Assembly (NCBI GenBank): GCA_001179505.1 | Contig: CDMY01000908.1 | Coordinates: forward strand, 138,980 to 196,678 | Reading direction: 5' to 3' | Length of the DNA stretch: 57,699 nucleotides | Source of the DNA: Vitrella brassicaformis | Taxonomy: Eukaryota > Sar > Vitrellaceae | Shown: one piece after another, positions 15,672 to 25,465 of the stretch | Layout of the letters: each line of letters starts with the position of its first letter | How positions within the stretch are numbered: the stretch's first letter is position 1 | Notes under the pieces: model-generated | The model's database searches: none | What the model saw: only the letters and a program-made list of their open reading frames with translations | What the model was told of the DNA's origin: nothing | Made by a program: the position numbers and the translations under genes

Positions 15672-17209
15672 ATGAACTTTTTGGGTGTCCTCACTGCATT
15701 CACTGGTGCCGCCCGAGCTGTGAGGGGCCTCCTGAAAGACGACGACAGCCCTCGCGGTGATCACCCTGCTGCAATGCCGAGGATGCCGAGCCTACAACAA
15801 CGACTCAAGTCGAGTCGCTGCACGAATGCTCAGCTGAGGTCGGATCTTCAGTCCAAGGACCAGCAGCTCCAGCAAAGCCAAGCCGCACAGCAGGGGCTGG
15901 AGCAGCAACTGCATTCCACCCGGCTGCAAGGCCAGAACCAGCTGATGGACCTCATGCTCAAGCACCAGAACCAGATGAATGACCTCAACCGCAGCCACAA
16001 CGAGGACCTGAGACAGCAGTTGAGCAAGAAGCAGGAGGCCGAACTTGCCGAGCGCACTCGTGTCCACGAGGAGGAGCTGCGGCTGTTCAGGGAGAAGGCC
16101 GAAGCTGAGAAGAAAGCGGCGGAGGCGGCGGCAGCGAAGGCGGCGCTCAAGGAGGACCGAGAGAAGACACGGAAGCTCCTCGAGGAGTACCCACCTCCTC
16201 AACACATGAAGGACGCCATCAAGTCCTACCCCAACGCACAATTCATCGGCGTCAACGGCGTCAACGGCACAGCCAAGACCACCACCGTCAACACGATCTT
16301 GGGGAAGGCGGTGGCGCCTGTGAGTTCCAACGGTGAGGGCAACACAGTCAGCAACTATCACGAGTGCCCGGCCGGCCACCCGTTGCACCCAGCCGTGTTC
16401 ATCGACCATCCAGGTAGTGAGACGCAGAAGGGACACCCGCCTGGACATCTCACTACGTGTGTGTGTGTGTGTATGTGTGTTGGCCATCAGGCGGCTGCAG
16501 CGACGAGTATAACGAGCGGGAGTACGGCAGGAAGACCGGATCGCGGTATGGGGATGGCCAGATCATCACCATGAGCGACCGCCCTCGCTCCCTCGACAAC
16601 AAGGTACCAGGAGCACCTGTACTGTGCGTGTGTGCGCTCGTCTAACGTTGATGTGCGCGTGTGTATGTCTTGTCAGCTCCGTGCTGAGGCAGCCCGCCAC
16701 AACATTCCAGTGTTCTTCGTGAGGACGAAGATGGACATCACTGTCAATGCCATGGCCCGCGACACGATCCCCAAGACCCCCAAGGCCGCATTCGAGGAGG
16801 TGCGCAAGTACTACCGCGAGATGGGCCTCCCGCCCAACCGCACCTACCTGATCTCGGGATGGTACACCCAAGACATCCAGGACAAGACGGACTTCCGCGT
16901 GGCAGACTTCTACCGCCTCATGGATGACCTCAAGGAGGCCCTCGACAACAACGTCTCTGCCGATGCCCGAAGGTCAGAAACACGCCCCTCCCCCACCCCC
17001 ACCAGCACCACTGCTGCACACATGTCGTTGTGCTGGTGCAGGAGGCTCAGGGAGTCGGAGTCTGCGGCCTCTTCTTCGTCCTCGGCGTCCTCGGCGTCTT
17101 CTTCGTCGTCTTCCTGAGTGGCCGTCAAGACATCGAGCCGACGAGACACTGCGCACTCGACGAGAACATGTGCAGTGCAAGTGGCCGACTGGCTGATTCA
17201 GACCTTTGA
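15672..17209 (+). CDS. IRG-like GTPase with N-terminal coiled coil
   Basis: Exons 15672-16413, 16491-16603, 16677-about 16952 and 17042-17209. Residues about 40-185 form a long Gln/Glu/Lys/Ala-rich coiled coil. A GTPase core follows: a P-loop GVNGTAKTT with Ala where the second Gly of GxxxxGK[ST] is expected, then NTILG, a G3-type FIDHPG split by an intron, and a G4-type FFVRTKMD. A late LISG with aromatic/DF residues resembles immunity-related (p47/IRG) GTPases. In animals IRGs act at vacuole and organelle membranes; a role here is unknown. The 3' end is ambiguous. If exon 3 ends at 16952 the protein gains a hydrophobic tail (CGLFFVLGVLGVFFVVF), a possible membrane anchor. If it ends at 16972 it ends in a serine-rich tail at 17117. 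The hydrophobic reading uses the C-ending codons typical of neighbouring exons, so I prefer it. Confidence 0.7.
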
Positions 17210-18616
17210 AGGGGGTACGTTTCTGCGAATCTTGGTGTCGGTGTGTGGATGTCTGTGTGTGTGGTGTGATAATGATGTTTGTGCATGGTCTAATTTTGCC
17301 AATGTGCCTGGCTGGTTGATGCGGGCGGGAGGATGAATGTATGTATGTATGCGTGTCTCCATGTTGGTTGCAGTGTGTGTGCGGTGTGTCTGTGTGCCTT
17401 TCAAGTCTGCCTGGCTGGCTGATTGGGACGTGCGTGTCGGGCGACATACGCAGGAGTGCGGTGATGATGTGTCTGTGTGTCTGTGTGTGGTGGCTATGGT
17501 GGGGGATAGGGTGAGATGGGCTTACCGCAGGCGTCTGTGTGCCGCAAGTGAAGTGTGCGTGTGCGTGTCCCGCTGTGTGTGAATCGTTTTTGAAGCACTC
17601 TGATCGCTGGCTGTGTGTGGCGGGGCGGGCTGGAAAGGTGGAAAACTGGCAGCAGCAGCACCAGTGAGAGCTGAGTTTCTGACGGCTGACTTTATTAAAT
17701 GCAACGTGTGGGAAGGGCAAGACAGAGAGGAGGGGCGAGGGGCTACTGTCCTGTTCTTGCTGCAGTGGGGCACACACGACAAATGAACGCTGATTGATTG
17801 TCGCTTCCTTTTTATCGCAACCACGCGCCCGTTTGTTTCATGACTTGTCTTTCTCGTTGAGACGCAGCAGTTCTCGCAGTCATCTTAAATTTGCGAAAGG
17901 CTCGGACATCGTGGTCGAGCAACATTTCAGCCAACACACACACACACCCCGCCCGTCCATGCGTATGCCCTCGGTCTTGAGTTTGTCTTGTGCATCTATC
18001 TGTCTACGCCGTGCCGTGCCGTACCACCATGTGTGACATGTGAGTGGAACCTCAATGGCTGCCTGCCAGCATGGGACGTGTCTGTCCAGTTTGTGCAAAA
18101 GGCAGCCGAATTACCAACCTCAAAACGCCTTTGCGCTATCCCAAAAGTGATGCCTGGGCAGGGCATCCATCACACCGGCACGTCACTCGTTCCAATTTAG
18201 TCAGTGAGTCGATGCCACGTGCAAGGGTGACATCGCCATGTGAAGCATATGTGTGTGTATCAACAGGGGCGCCAAACCCAGACCACCACATCCATCATCC
18301 ATCCATCCAGAGACTAAACTCCTGCCTCCAGCCCCTCCCTGTGCGCGACGCAACACGTGCAGCAACCATCGATGGATGGGTTGACGGATGGTGCGTCTTG
18401 TGGTCAGGCAGGGCTGTGGTGTGCGGCTGTCTTAATCACAGACAGACAAAACTCTCAGAGAGAGAACGAGTAGATATACAGAAACACATATTTATATATT
18501 ATATATGCCCATTTTCCCTCTTTCTATTGGTGTGTATGGTATCAGTAGAAAAACCCACACAGCATCACATCACAGGCACCGAATACCCACCCGGGCCAAG
18601 CCAAACGTGCAGCAGC

Positions 18617-18651
<35 letters not shown>

Positions 18652-19037
18652 GATCCACACGGATTACCCATCAGCCAGCTACTCACTCAACCACCCCACC
18701 CACCCATCCCCATCCGGCAGCTACCACGGCACGCACTGCACACATACCGTGCCTCTATGTGTGTCTATGTCTATCCCTCGTCAGGCCGACGGATTTTTGC
18801 AGCTGGCTCAGCCGGCCGACGGGTGGGGCGGGTGAGCTGCACACACAGAGGGAGGGGAGGGGAACACAGCAAAGGAAGCGCATGTGTCCTTCTGTCTGTG
18901 TGTCGCGTGTGTCCTTCCTTGTTGTGTGTTAGCTGACTGACCGCGGATGGGCGGGTCGTGCGGGTCTGTGTCGCTGCCCCTCAGTACGGTGCAGACGGTA
19001 CCCAGCACTTCGTATCGTTGAGCTGACATGAAGACAC
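17210..19037. other. Long intergenic stretch, low complexity
   Basis: No convincing exon. It holds GT/CA tracts, an AT-rich island around 18480-18515 and an (AG)n run at about 18619-18651. It lies between the 3' ends of two convergent genes, so no promoter is required here. Confidence 0.5.
18619..18651. repeat. (AG)n microsatellite
   Basis: A nearly perfect GA dinucleotide run. It is one of many such simple repeats in the spacers and introns of this window. Confidence 0.9.
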
Positions 19038-19866
19038 TCAGTCCACTGACCGACCCATCTCGCCCGCAGGGAGTCGTTTCTCGTTTCTCTCTAAATGAGG
19101 GAACCTACCCTGTTTGTCGAGTCGCTCCACTGGGAAGCCGACCAGGGCCGTCTGAGCCATCGAACGCGGCCATTCGTCCTACACACACACACACAGGACA
19201 ACCATCGCTAATCGAATGCGTTTCCGTCCTTCGTGTGTCGTGCCTTCTTCTCTCGTGTGAACGTACCTCTACCCGGCTTTGGTATGTCTTGATGTCGTCG
19301 GCGGTGAGTGTGATGGGGAGCGTCCTGCCGCCGAGGTGCCGCGACAGGCACAGCACCTGCTTGGTCTCGGTCCACCCGTCCTTCCGCATGATGCGCGTCG
19401 CCAGCTGCAGCTCCTCCTCACTCAGCCCTTGCATGTCGATCGTCACTACCCCTGTCAGTTTCTGGCTCTCGATGGCACTCAGCAGCTGACAGACAGACAG
19501 AGGAGCAAAGAGTGTGTTTGCCAAAAAAAAGTCTTTCATCTTTGCTCGTCTGTTCACGGCCTGCGGGTATCTGACCTGCTGCTCGAGTTGGCTACGGTTC
19601 GGCCCATTCGCCGCGCCACCTGCTTGAATGCACCAAGCACCACACACACACACACACACACACCAGACAGACGGAAAGCATCTCTCTCTCTCTCTGTGTC
19701 AGATCTGTGTCTGCTGATGTGTGTAGCGACACTGCACCCGCGCGCAAGACGGCGCCTCCGGCCGTCTGCAGGCACACAAAGGGAAGGCATCCAAACAGCC
19801 ATTTTCGGACTTTTTTTCGCTCACCGAGCTGGCCTGCCCATAGGTGCCGCTCTGCCGCTCCGCCAT
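19038..19866 (-). CDS. Unknown protein, truncated paralogue of the gene at 20913-22903
   Basis: Start MAERQSGTYGQASS at 19866, then a short Gly/Ala exon, an exon GGAANGPNRSQLEQQ, and the main exon LLSAIESQKLTGVV...LSEEELQLATRIMRKDG...LTADDIKTYQSRVE. A final exon DEWPRSMAQTALVG... runs to a stop near 19038. Each piece aligns in order with the larger downstream gene (GGLANGPQPSGDVAQQ; LLKAIDNKGLTGVV...LSKEDQRRALRIMQEG...TADDLKAYEANK), but the C-terminal two-thirds are missing. The function is not recognised. It may be a short functional copy or a decaying one; intact splice sites and the absence of stops favour expression. Confidence 0.55.
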
Positions 19867-20912
19867 CTCGCTCGGGATGCACCAAACGCCTCACAGGCTC
19901 ACAGATCTGGCTGGCACGGACCGCGCGCACATGGGGAATCAATCGACGTCTGTGTTTTCACTTGCTGCTTACGTCTACGGAGCAGAGAGGCCAATACAGA
20001 CTGGGAGCCAGAAACGCGATTCAAGTCGGCATCAAGCTCGCAATTTCCTGGCCGGCCCGGTTTGGCTTCTTTGCTGTCATCGACATTCTGGAATGAGCCA
20101 CCGCAGAATCTACACATCGATGGATGCATGGAAGTCCTAGGCAGCACACCCACAAGTCAGCGCCACTCAGACGGGGCGAGACGGGAGGGAAAACCGCCAT
20201 AGACTACACGACACGGCATGAGCCAAAACTGCGGCAGCACTTCCCGGTACCTTCGTGTAAGGTGTCGCCATACCCACACACAGGCGGGCAGACAGGCAGG
20301 CAGGCAGGCAGGCAGACAGACAGGCAGCTGTGAACAGATACGGCCCGGTGTGGACAAATAGTATGGTCAACAGAGAGGGGGGCGGGGGATACGCACACAC
20401 AGCGGACTATACACACAGATGGATAGCTAGCTAGATCAATGCTGGCCGGTAGGCGTCAACCGACCCTTTCCCCTGCTTCCTCCACCCACCCGCACACACA
20501 CACCGCAACACACTGTAAAGAGAGTGGGCAAGGGTTCGAGAGGGAGTCGGTAGCGCCACGTGGCCCTCAGGCACCCGCTCACGCACATTGGGCCAAAGGC
20601 AGTCAGTCCGCTAAGAGTCTGGTGGCAGCCAAAACACCATCACCCCGCACAACACAAATCGATGGATGGATGGATGGCCTAGGCAGCACGAAGTCAGCGC
20701 CACTCAGGCGAGGCGGGAAGGAAAACCGCCGTTGGCTACATCGGCAGCAGTCAAAACTCTCGCAGCACACACACGGAGGGAGGGAGGCAGGTGTGATTCT
20801 CTCTTATCGACAGAGGGGGTTGGGGAAAGCGCTACCGTAGATGGATAGATGGCTACACCCTTCCCCTCATCCGATGTGTGTGTCTGTGTGTGCGTGCGTG
20901 TGGGCTCACGCG
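19867..20912. repeat. Spacer with a duplicated block of about 115-125 bp
   Basis: The blocks at about 20115-20240 and 20657-20768 share an ordered set of sequences (ATCGATGGATG, CCTAGGCAGCAC, AGTCAGCGCCACTCAG, AAAACCGCC, CAAAACT.CGGCAGCAC). They are diverged copies about 540 bp apart in the same orientation. They match the tandem duplication of the flanking gene pair. Confidence 0.75.
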
Positions 20913-22903
20913 TCACCATCCAAAATGCTTCTGAGCCGCAGCTCGGCATAGTAGCCCCACACGGCCGATGGCTTGATGATCTGCCTGATCTCCCTCCCCC
21001 TCACGCATCGACAGAAACGCCTCACGCTCATACTCGTCCAGCTCAGACACGCGCTCCGACACCTCCCGGCCCTGAATTGTCACCCCTGTCTGATCGTCGG
21101 TATGGAACCCATCAGGCCACAGACTCTCGTCGTACTCGATGCGCTGGTCGAGCGTCGGCACGTTGCCCGTGCCCTCCACCAACACCTTATGACGCGCGCC
21201 AGATGGACAGAGCGTGAAGCCCTGCTCGTCCTGCCGCTGCTGAGAGCCGCCACTCGGCACACCACCTGCACACATGCACCCACCGTGTGTGCGGCGATAC
21301 GTGTCTGTGTATGTCCGTTCCTCTGTCCGTACCATCTTGCTGCTGCTGCTGGTGGTGGTGGTGGTAGTGGTGCTGCTGGCCGAACACGAACGGCGCCACC
21401 TGCCCCAGGACGACACGGGCCAGCTGGGTGGTCAGGGGGAAGCGGTCCTTGAAGGGCGCATCACGACTCACACCAGACGCCGGTGGCTCGGTCGTCTTGA
21501 CCTCTACAGTCACTGCAATCACTGAATGAGAGAGAGTAAGAAAGAGCGGCAAGAAGCGCTCCTTTCTTACCGTTGTGGAGGGATATTCGCCACCCCTCCC
21601 CCACCCGTCCAAACTCCACGTCAGAGTCCCTCCCGATGTAAATCCACGCCACGAAGGGGTGGCTGCTGTCAGTGAGCACCAGCCATCGCTCATTCGCATG
21701 GTCGCCGGGGGTGGTGGTCGCCACAGTGCACCCCTCCACAGATGTTTGGGGCGACTGGGTCAGCAGGGCATCCAGACGGCCGCCACCGACACGACTGACC
21801 GATCCAAGAAAACACACACATCAAAGAAGACGCAGCATATCCCAGCTCCCTGGTCATCCTGTCTGTCACCTGTCGAGGATCTTCTCTGCTGTGCGATGCA
21901 TCCGGTGAGTCTTCTCGAAGTAGGTGAGGATCTTGTTCGTGGCAAACGCCGACACCGACGCAATGGGGGCCTGCCCCCATCCAGAACCCCCCACCCATCT
22001 GCTGCTCCTCGTGGAGTATACGATGTCGCCATACGCTGGGGGGTCGTGCTCGAGTGTGTGCTGCCGACCCGCCGGACCCGGTCGGCCGATGGACAGTTTG
22101 AAGGCGGGCTCGTCATTGATGACCCGCACCTGATCGCCGTGGCGGAACAGCTGGAGCCGGCTGCCGTCGCTGAACTGCACATGACGGCCAACCATCATCA
22201 GCTGCGCCACTACTGGAGCAACCGACGCCTGCACCCACCCCACCCCCCCACCCACCAACACACACGCAGAGAGAGCAAGAGAGAGAAATTAGGCCATCTT
22301 TCACCTCCCGCCCTTAGGTGTTCTCACCTTGTTGGCCTCGTAGGCCTTGAGGTCGTCAGCAGTGGGTTTGATGGGCAGGTTGCAGTAGCCGCAGTTCTGT
22401 GCCACCTGCACCATGCCGTTGACCTCGGCCCACGAGTGGCCCTCCTGCATGATGCGCAGCGCCCGCCGCTGGTCCTCCTTACTCAGCCCCACGAACTCGA
22501 CCACACCAGTGAGGCCCTTGTTGTCGATGGCCTTGAGCAGCTGACAGAGTAGGAGGCAAAGACGGTGACTCCGTGTTGGTCCTGCTGGTGTGCGTTGTCT
22601 GACCTGCTGGGCCACATCGCCGCTCGGCTGAGGACCATTCGCCAAACCACCTGCACACAGGCAGGGCCACCACACAGACAGATCTCGTTGTGTGTGTGGC
22701 TGATGGGTGTTTCGACACTGTCGGCACCTACCAGCAGCACTGTCGTCCAGCCGGGGATGCTTGCCGCCTCCCGTGGCCGCCTGCAGACACATGAACAGAT
22801 AGATGGAAGCATCCAAACAGCCCCACCCCGCCCCTCGGCGTCAATCTTCGCTCACCGAGCCTGACTGCCCATCACCCGGGGCGCTTCTTTTCCTGTCCGA
22901 CAT
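20913..22903 (-). CDS. Unknown protein, full-length member of a locally duplicated family, 8 exons
   Basis: Start MSDRKRSAPGDGQSGS at 22903. Later exons give AATGGGKHPRLDDSAA, GGLANGPQPSGDVAQQ and LLKAIDNKGLTGVV...TADDLKAYEANK. Next come ASVAPVVAQLMMVGRHVQFS...THRMHRTAEKILD, then RVGGGRLDALLTQSPQ...WIYIGRDSDVEFGRVGEGW and VIAVTVEVKTTEPPASG...QHHYHHHHQQQQQDG. The last exon is GVPSGGSQQRQDEQGF...RAAAQKHFGW. Phases agree at every junction. About 540 residues with no transmembrane segment. The central part has a beta-rich look (FSDGSRLQLFRHGDQVRVI), and there is a His/Gln-rich low-complexity run. I do not recognise the family. The 14 bases before the ATG include GAGCGAG, as in its truncated sister. 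Confidence 0.65.
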
Positions 22904-23180
22904 CTCGCTCGGGGGGGATGCACCGACAGAAACGCCTCACAGGCTCACAGATCTGCCACCGTGCAGGCACACGCGCACAGATGTGTGTGTGTGTGTTTAA
23001 AGTCTTGACGCTTACGTCTACGGAACAGAGAATCTGAGGCGTACACCCACTGCGCGGGGCCCCAGGCCCTCCTTCGCTGGGGTTCAGGGTTTAGGGTTTA
23101 GGCTAAACCCTAAGCCCTAAACCCCAAACCCTTCACCCCTTCGCGAAGCTTGACCTTTGCTGTACGGTTGGGTGTGTGTG
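22904..23180. promoter_or_regulatory. Compact divergent intergenic region containing a telomere-like palindrome
   Basis: 277 bp separate the start of the reverse unknown gene and the start of the forward Mpv17-like gene, so both promoters must lie here. The telomere-type repeats at 23080-23131 sit inside it. In plants, TTTAGGG/AAACCCTA (telo-box) elements in promoters can be regulatory; a similar role here is inference. Confidence 0.5.
23080..23131. repeat. Interstitial TTTAGGG telomere-type repeats, head to head
   Basis: About three degenerate G-rich units (CAGGGTTTAGGGTTTAGG) are followed at once by C-rich units (CTAAACCCTAAGCCCTAAACC). The centre, TTAGGGTTTAG-G-CTAAACCCTAA, is a perfect inverted repeat with 11-bp arms and a one-base spacer. 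TTTAGGG is the plant-type telomere unit, also found in several algae and alveolates. Confidence 0.85.
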
Positions 23181-24803
23181 ATGCGCCTCCGGCATCTCAT
23201 GGGCGGCTTCACATTCAACACGAAAGGCCTCTGGCAGAAAGAGTCCTACAAAGGCATGGGCAAGGACATCCTCATCGGATCTGCCGGATCTATGGTCATT
23301 TTCGGTCAGTGAACTCACAGCGGCTTCCTGTAGACAGAGTGCATTGCGCCTCTTCACAGCTGATTGTTTGTTCCCTCCCTCCCTGCGTGTGTGCGTGTGT
23401 GTGTGTGCGTGACGTGCAGGCTGTGGCGATGTGCTTGCGCAGCTGCTGGAGATGCAGCAGAAGGAGCGGCCCGCACTCATCCATCCGCCTCACAGCGGTA
23501 TGCAGTCAGCTCATCATCATGCGCATGACAATGGCCGGCCATCTCTCGCCACACACACGGTGCAGAAGTCAATAGTCACCTCGCCCATCGTGTTGACACA
23601 CACACACACACTTGGACTTGCAGATGCCGGCGTCTGGTCTGGACACGCAGCGTCTGGTGGTGGTGGCGAGTCAGGGGTGGATCCTCAACGGGGTCATGCT
23701 CACGCCCTTCTATAGAGTACTCGACATTCTCATCGGCGACACCATGAGCGGCAAATTCTTCCCGCGTGAGGGAGAAAGAGAGAGAGGCAAAGAGACTTTC
23801 TGTCTGTCTGTCTAGTGCTCAGCTGTGTGTTTCTGTGTGGTTCGTTGGTTGGCAGGCATTCCCATGAAGATCTTCCTGACAATGGTCCTTTACATGCCGG
23901 CATCCACCATGATGTTCTTCTTCCTCACGCCGTGCCTCGAGGTGCTCGCCGAGGCGGCCACAACCGCCACCCAGCAGCAGGACCAGCACCATGAGGGGGA
24001 GGAGAGTCTGATGCATCGGCTGCAGCAGAGTTTTGCCAAGGGCTGCGAGGAGGGATGGACCGGTGTGTCGCGGCACTTCGCGCAGACCTATGCGCTGGCG
24101 TGGCTCATCTGGCCCTTGACTGACTCGATCAACTTTCGGTTCATCCCTCTGACCTATCGGCCGTTGTGGGACAGCCTGGTGCGTCACGAATATGCCCACA
24201 CCACATCGCCGATGCCTAACTCTCTCTTTCCCGTGTGTGTGTGTGTGTGTGTGTGCAGATCGACATAGTGTGGACGACCATACTCTCGAGAGCCAGTCAC
24301 TCTGAGCCCAACGGCGGCCAAACCGCCATGCCCCCCTCCTCCTCCCCCTCTCACTTCGATGTACCTCTCTACCGGTACGTAACGAATCGTGGTGTGGCTG
24401 TCTCTCTCGCAAACAATCACTTCTTTCGCCTGATATCCTCAGGTCTCCCGATGCAAAAATCGATGGCCGTCTCAAATCGCTGTCAGAGGTGCTGTCAGGT
24501 CTCGACCCCGAGCTGGCCCCCGAGCAACTGCGGCCGCCGCCCAGACATCCCCCACCTGACGAGAGGGAGGTTGTATTGGCCGATTTAGTGCACATTTCTG
24601 ACCCCGCTGAGGTTGAGTTCGACCCGCGGGAGGTGCCGAGGGGGTCGATGACGCGGGGTGGGCGGCTGGAGTGTGTGGGTGAGGGGTTGAGGTGTCCGCT
24701 GGAGGTGCACCAGAGGTGGGTGGATAATGTGCCTGCTGATGGTGATGGTGATAGTGATGATGCTGACGTCCATGGCGGCCAGGGGAAGAAAGGCGGGGAA
24801 TAG
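23181..24803 (+). CDS. Mpv17/PMP22-family membrane protein
   Basis: Six exons: 23181-23304, 23420-23559, 23624-23765, 23856-24178, 24259-24374, 24443-24803. Motifs in order are GLWQKESYKGMGKDILIG, GCGDVLAQ (the GD..AQ of the family), a VASQGWILNGVMLTPFYRVL membrane helix and MKIFLTMVLYMPASTMMFFF. The family signature WLIWPLTDSINFRFIPLTYR follows. Mpv17/PMP22/Sym1 proteins are small channels of the inner mitochondrial or peroxisomal membrane. This one is longer than usual: it has a His-rich insert after the second exon (HHHAHD), an acidic/Gln insert between membrane segments and an extra hydrophilic C-terminus of about 120 residues with no recognised domain. Ending exon 2 at 23559 is needed to enter exon 3 in phase 0. 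Confidence 0.85.
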
Positions 24804-25465
24804 CGAGGGGGGAAAGGGTGTGTGGCGTCCAATGAGGGCGAGAAAAGGCATGACGCATGATTGATGCAACTGACTGACTGACTGATTCGGGCGGGTGGAA
24901 GGACCAGACGGACAGACAGAGTGCCCTCCGGGATACACACTATCAGTTGGGAGACGGACCGGTCAGTCAAGAAGGCACTGCACACGCCACACCCACCACA
25001 CCCACCACACCACTTCGATGCCCGCGGAGATGCGTGTGTGTGTGTGTGTCTGTCAAGCAAGCCCCATATATATGGTCGAATGACGGCCCAAAGAACATGC
25101 TGCCAGACAGACACCTTCCGGACAAGTGCCTTGGCGAAGTTGGCTTTCGCCAGGGACCACCCGCGCCCTGAGTAGCCAAGGGAGGCGGCCTTCGAGTCTG
25201 TAAACGAAGGGCTGAAGAGCTGGTTGCGTTCGTTTGAGCGTTGTTGTCGTGAGAGAGCAACTCCGTACGTATATAGTGTCGTTGCAGTGCTCAGCAATGG
25301 GCAAAAGGTCGAACGACACGGTGAGAAAAGAAAAGACGTTCGATGTGACCTTGTTGTCCTGGATATGTATGGCACATTTGTCCTTCCCTGCGTTCACATA
25401 CCGCCCCCCCATCCGCGATGATTTGCGCAAGGTCACAAAGGACGACACCGCCGCGAGCGAGTAGT
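24804..25465. other. Intergenic, no gene called
   Basis: Contains CACACCCACC-type repeats and a GT tract. Small frames on both strands have no domain. The 3' half is presumably the promoter of the Cdc25-BRCT gene, whose ATG is preceded by CGAGCGAG. Confidence 0.5.

Noticed and set aside
15792-16487. Reverse 231-codon Leu/Val-rich open frame
   Set aside because: Antisense of the coiled-coil exon; Leu-rich composition is the mirror of its Gln/Glu/Lys codons.
16974-17777. Reverse 267-codon open frame rich in His/Thr/Ser
   Set aside because: Low-complexity translation of GT-rich spacer antisense to the GTPase 3' end.
20278-20330. GGCA/GACA tandem array considered as a CRISPR-like or satellite array
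   Set aside because: Units are four bases with no spacers; a simple microsatellite.
23819-25375. Longest reverse open frame (518 codons) over the Mpv17-like gene
   Set aside because: It is a shadow of GC-rich codons on the opposite strand and has no domain. The forward strand carries a clear Mpv17/PMP22 signature with consistent splicing.
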